Below, one piece after another: positions 4,996 to 5,895 of a stretch of DNA of 5,895 nucleotides (position 1 is its first letter; the number at the start of each line of letters is the position of its first letter). The position numbers and the translations under genes are program-made. Below the pieces are notes generated by a model. The model saw nothing but the letters and a program-made list of their open reading frames with translations, had not been told where the DNA came from and made no database searches. Source of the stretch: Clostridiaceae bacterium (GTDB taxonomy: Bacteria > Bacillota > Clostridia > Oscillospirales > Acutalibacteraceae); the NCBI GenBank assembly GCA_016297645.1, contig JAEDGF010000102.1, positions 1-5,895 of the forward strand. Reading direction: 5' to 3'.

Positions 4996-5895
4996 TTAGG
5001 GACCCATAAAGGAGATCAGGTTATATCCCTTCTCTTTGCCGACTTTGAGCATATACTCCATCCGGTAGAGGAAACGCTGATAAAAATCAACTACGAGCGC
5101 CACTGCAGTATCATCCTCTGTGGGTCTATTGGCATTGTACTCCGCGACCTCTTCTGCGGTTAGGTTTTTCGCATATACCAACTGGTAGGTTGCGGTGCCT
5201 CTCTTGATTTTCAGTTTTTGGGTGTATTCTGTCTCTCTCCCAGAAATCAACGCATCAACGGTATCCTCAATGTCCTTTAAGATCAGTGCCATTGAATCGA
5301 ATGTAAAAAAGTTATGCTCTAAGTACCATTCAAAGCCGGAAACATCTTTTCGCTTCTTGTTTTCTGTCAGTTCCTCATCGAAATATTTGTAGAGAAACGG
5401 TGTGAGGTATTGTGCAACGTCATCCTCTTCAATCGAAATCTCTGCGCTTCTCATTTCTGCAACGCTATCCAGATCAGCGGTGTTCTCAAAGTCAATGACC
5501 CGCACGGGCATAATCCAAAAATAAGACGAACTGTCGTGACCATCGACAATGCCGATTTCTCTCTTGAAAATGTCTCTGCCGATGATGGCAAAAGAGAGAT
5601 TCTTTATTTGAGTGAGAACCTGGTTGTTATCGTGGTGATTAGCGGTGGCATCTTCCAGCAGTTTCTGCAATTTTTCAAACGATTTATGGCAGATGTCCGA
5701 CTCCAACAAAAGCCGGTGTATAGTATGGTAAATGGCATAGTCAGCCATATACTGTGGATAATCCTCTTCGAGCAAATCCAGCATATCTCTGATGCACAGT
5801 TGGGATGAATTGCATAAACGCATAAAATCCGTTTCCTTTTTTGGAAAAACACCCTTCATGGCATCAACAAGTTCTTCTCTGCTTACATCGGGGTA
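4996..5895 (-). CDS. Unrecognised conserved-looking protein, C-terminal 299 residues (5' partial)
   Basis: The frame is open from the right edge of the window to TAA at 4996-4998. The residues before the first Met at 5859 (YPDVSREELVDA) read as normal protein, and no Shine-Dalgarno sequence precedes that Met, so the true start is probably beyond the window. I do not recognise the family. The visible part is acidic and soluble, without signal peptide or membrane segment. Residues in the first 100 look mainly helical (for example QLCIRDMLDLLEEDYPQYMA). A mixed central part contains GHDSSSYFWIMPVRVIDFEN, then an acidic patch (SAEISIEEDDVAQY). The C-terminal third has RGTATYQLVYAKNLTAEEV and ends in a long helix-like YQRFLYRMEYMLKVGKEKG. 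No catalytic motif, nucleotide-binding loop or zinc-cysteine set is evident. It is followed by the GTTTCA cluster and a terminator hairpin. Its place next to a truncated host gene suggests cargo of an integrated element, which is inference only. Confidence 0.8.
   Translation of the reverse strand, partial: YPDVSREELVDAMKGVFPKKETDFMRLCNSSQLCIRDMLDLLEEDYPQYMADYAIYHTIHRLLLESDICHKSFEKLQKLLEDATANHHDNNQVLTQIKNLSFAIIGRDIFKREIGIVDGHDSSSYFWIMPVRVIDFENTADLDSVAEMRSAEISIEEDDVAQYLTPFLYKYFDEELTENKKRKDVSGFEWYLEHNFFTFDSMALILKDIEDTVDALISGRETEYTQKLKIKRGTATYQLVYAKNLTAEEVAEYNANRPTEDDTAVALVVDFYQRFLYRMEYMLKVGKEKGYNLISFMGP

Noticed and set aside
5604..5852. 82-codon minus-strand frame overlapping the right-hand gene
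   Set aside because: It is an out-of-frame reading, rich in Cys, Trp and Ile, of the longer open gene that continues to the window edge.

Overview
The window suggests a spore-forming member of the class Clostridia. It opens inside spo0A, which is confined to endospore-forming Firmicutes and their relatives, and it carries AGGAGG-type ribosome binding sites and AT-rich intergenic DNA. A gut Oscillospiraceae/Ruminococcus-like host would fit the intracellular GH2 glycosidase, the AraC regulator and the Thr/Pro/Glu-linker surface protein tail. That placement is inference; no rRNA or other taxonomic marker is present.

Layout from left to right: the last 80 or so codons of spo0A (+) and its hairpin terminator; about 480 bp with no convincing gene but with an orphan minus-strand terminator; a lone phage-type holin (+) with an excellent Shine-Dalgarno sequence and a one-base frameshift; a bidirectional terminator; an AraC-family regulator (-) divergent from a 759-residue GH2 beta-mannosidase-like glycosidase (+), sharing a 162-bp control region; a second bidirectional terminator; a 74-codon C-terminal remnant of a secreted or surface protein (-), cut off at about position 4748; about 250 bp of non-coding DNA with a perfect 15-bp inverted repeat and a helically phased GTTTCA repeat cluster; and the 3' part (299 codons) of an unrecognised minus-strand gene that runs off the right edge.

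The functional core is the regulator/glycosidase pair. The regulator has a sigma-A promoter (TTGAAA-17-TATAAT) overlapped by two TTTGTATT motifs 22 bp apart, with an inverted copy nearer the glycosidase. This fits an AraC protein that controls itself and the neighbouring gene in response to a sugar. The glycosidase has no signal peptide, so it would hydrolyse short mannosides or related oligosaccharides after uptake.

The two ends of the window look rearranged. The left carries a phage lysis-gene relic next to spo0A. On the right, a surface-protein gene appears cut by a junction next to repeat-rich DNA that could be the end of an integrated element, with the unrecognised gene possibly its cargo. 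No transposase, integrase, CRISPR array, rRNA or tRNA was seen. I found no clear-cut new system; the best leads are the repeat-rich boundary with its unknown gene, and the solitary holin.
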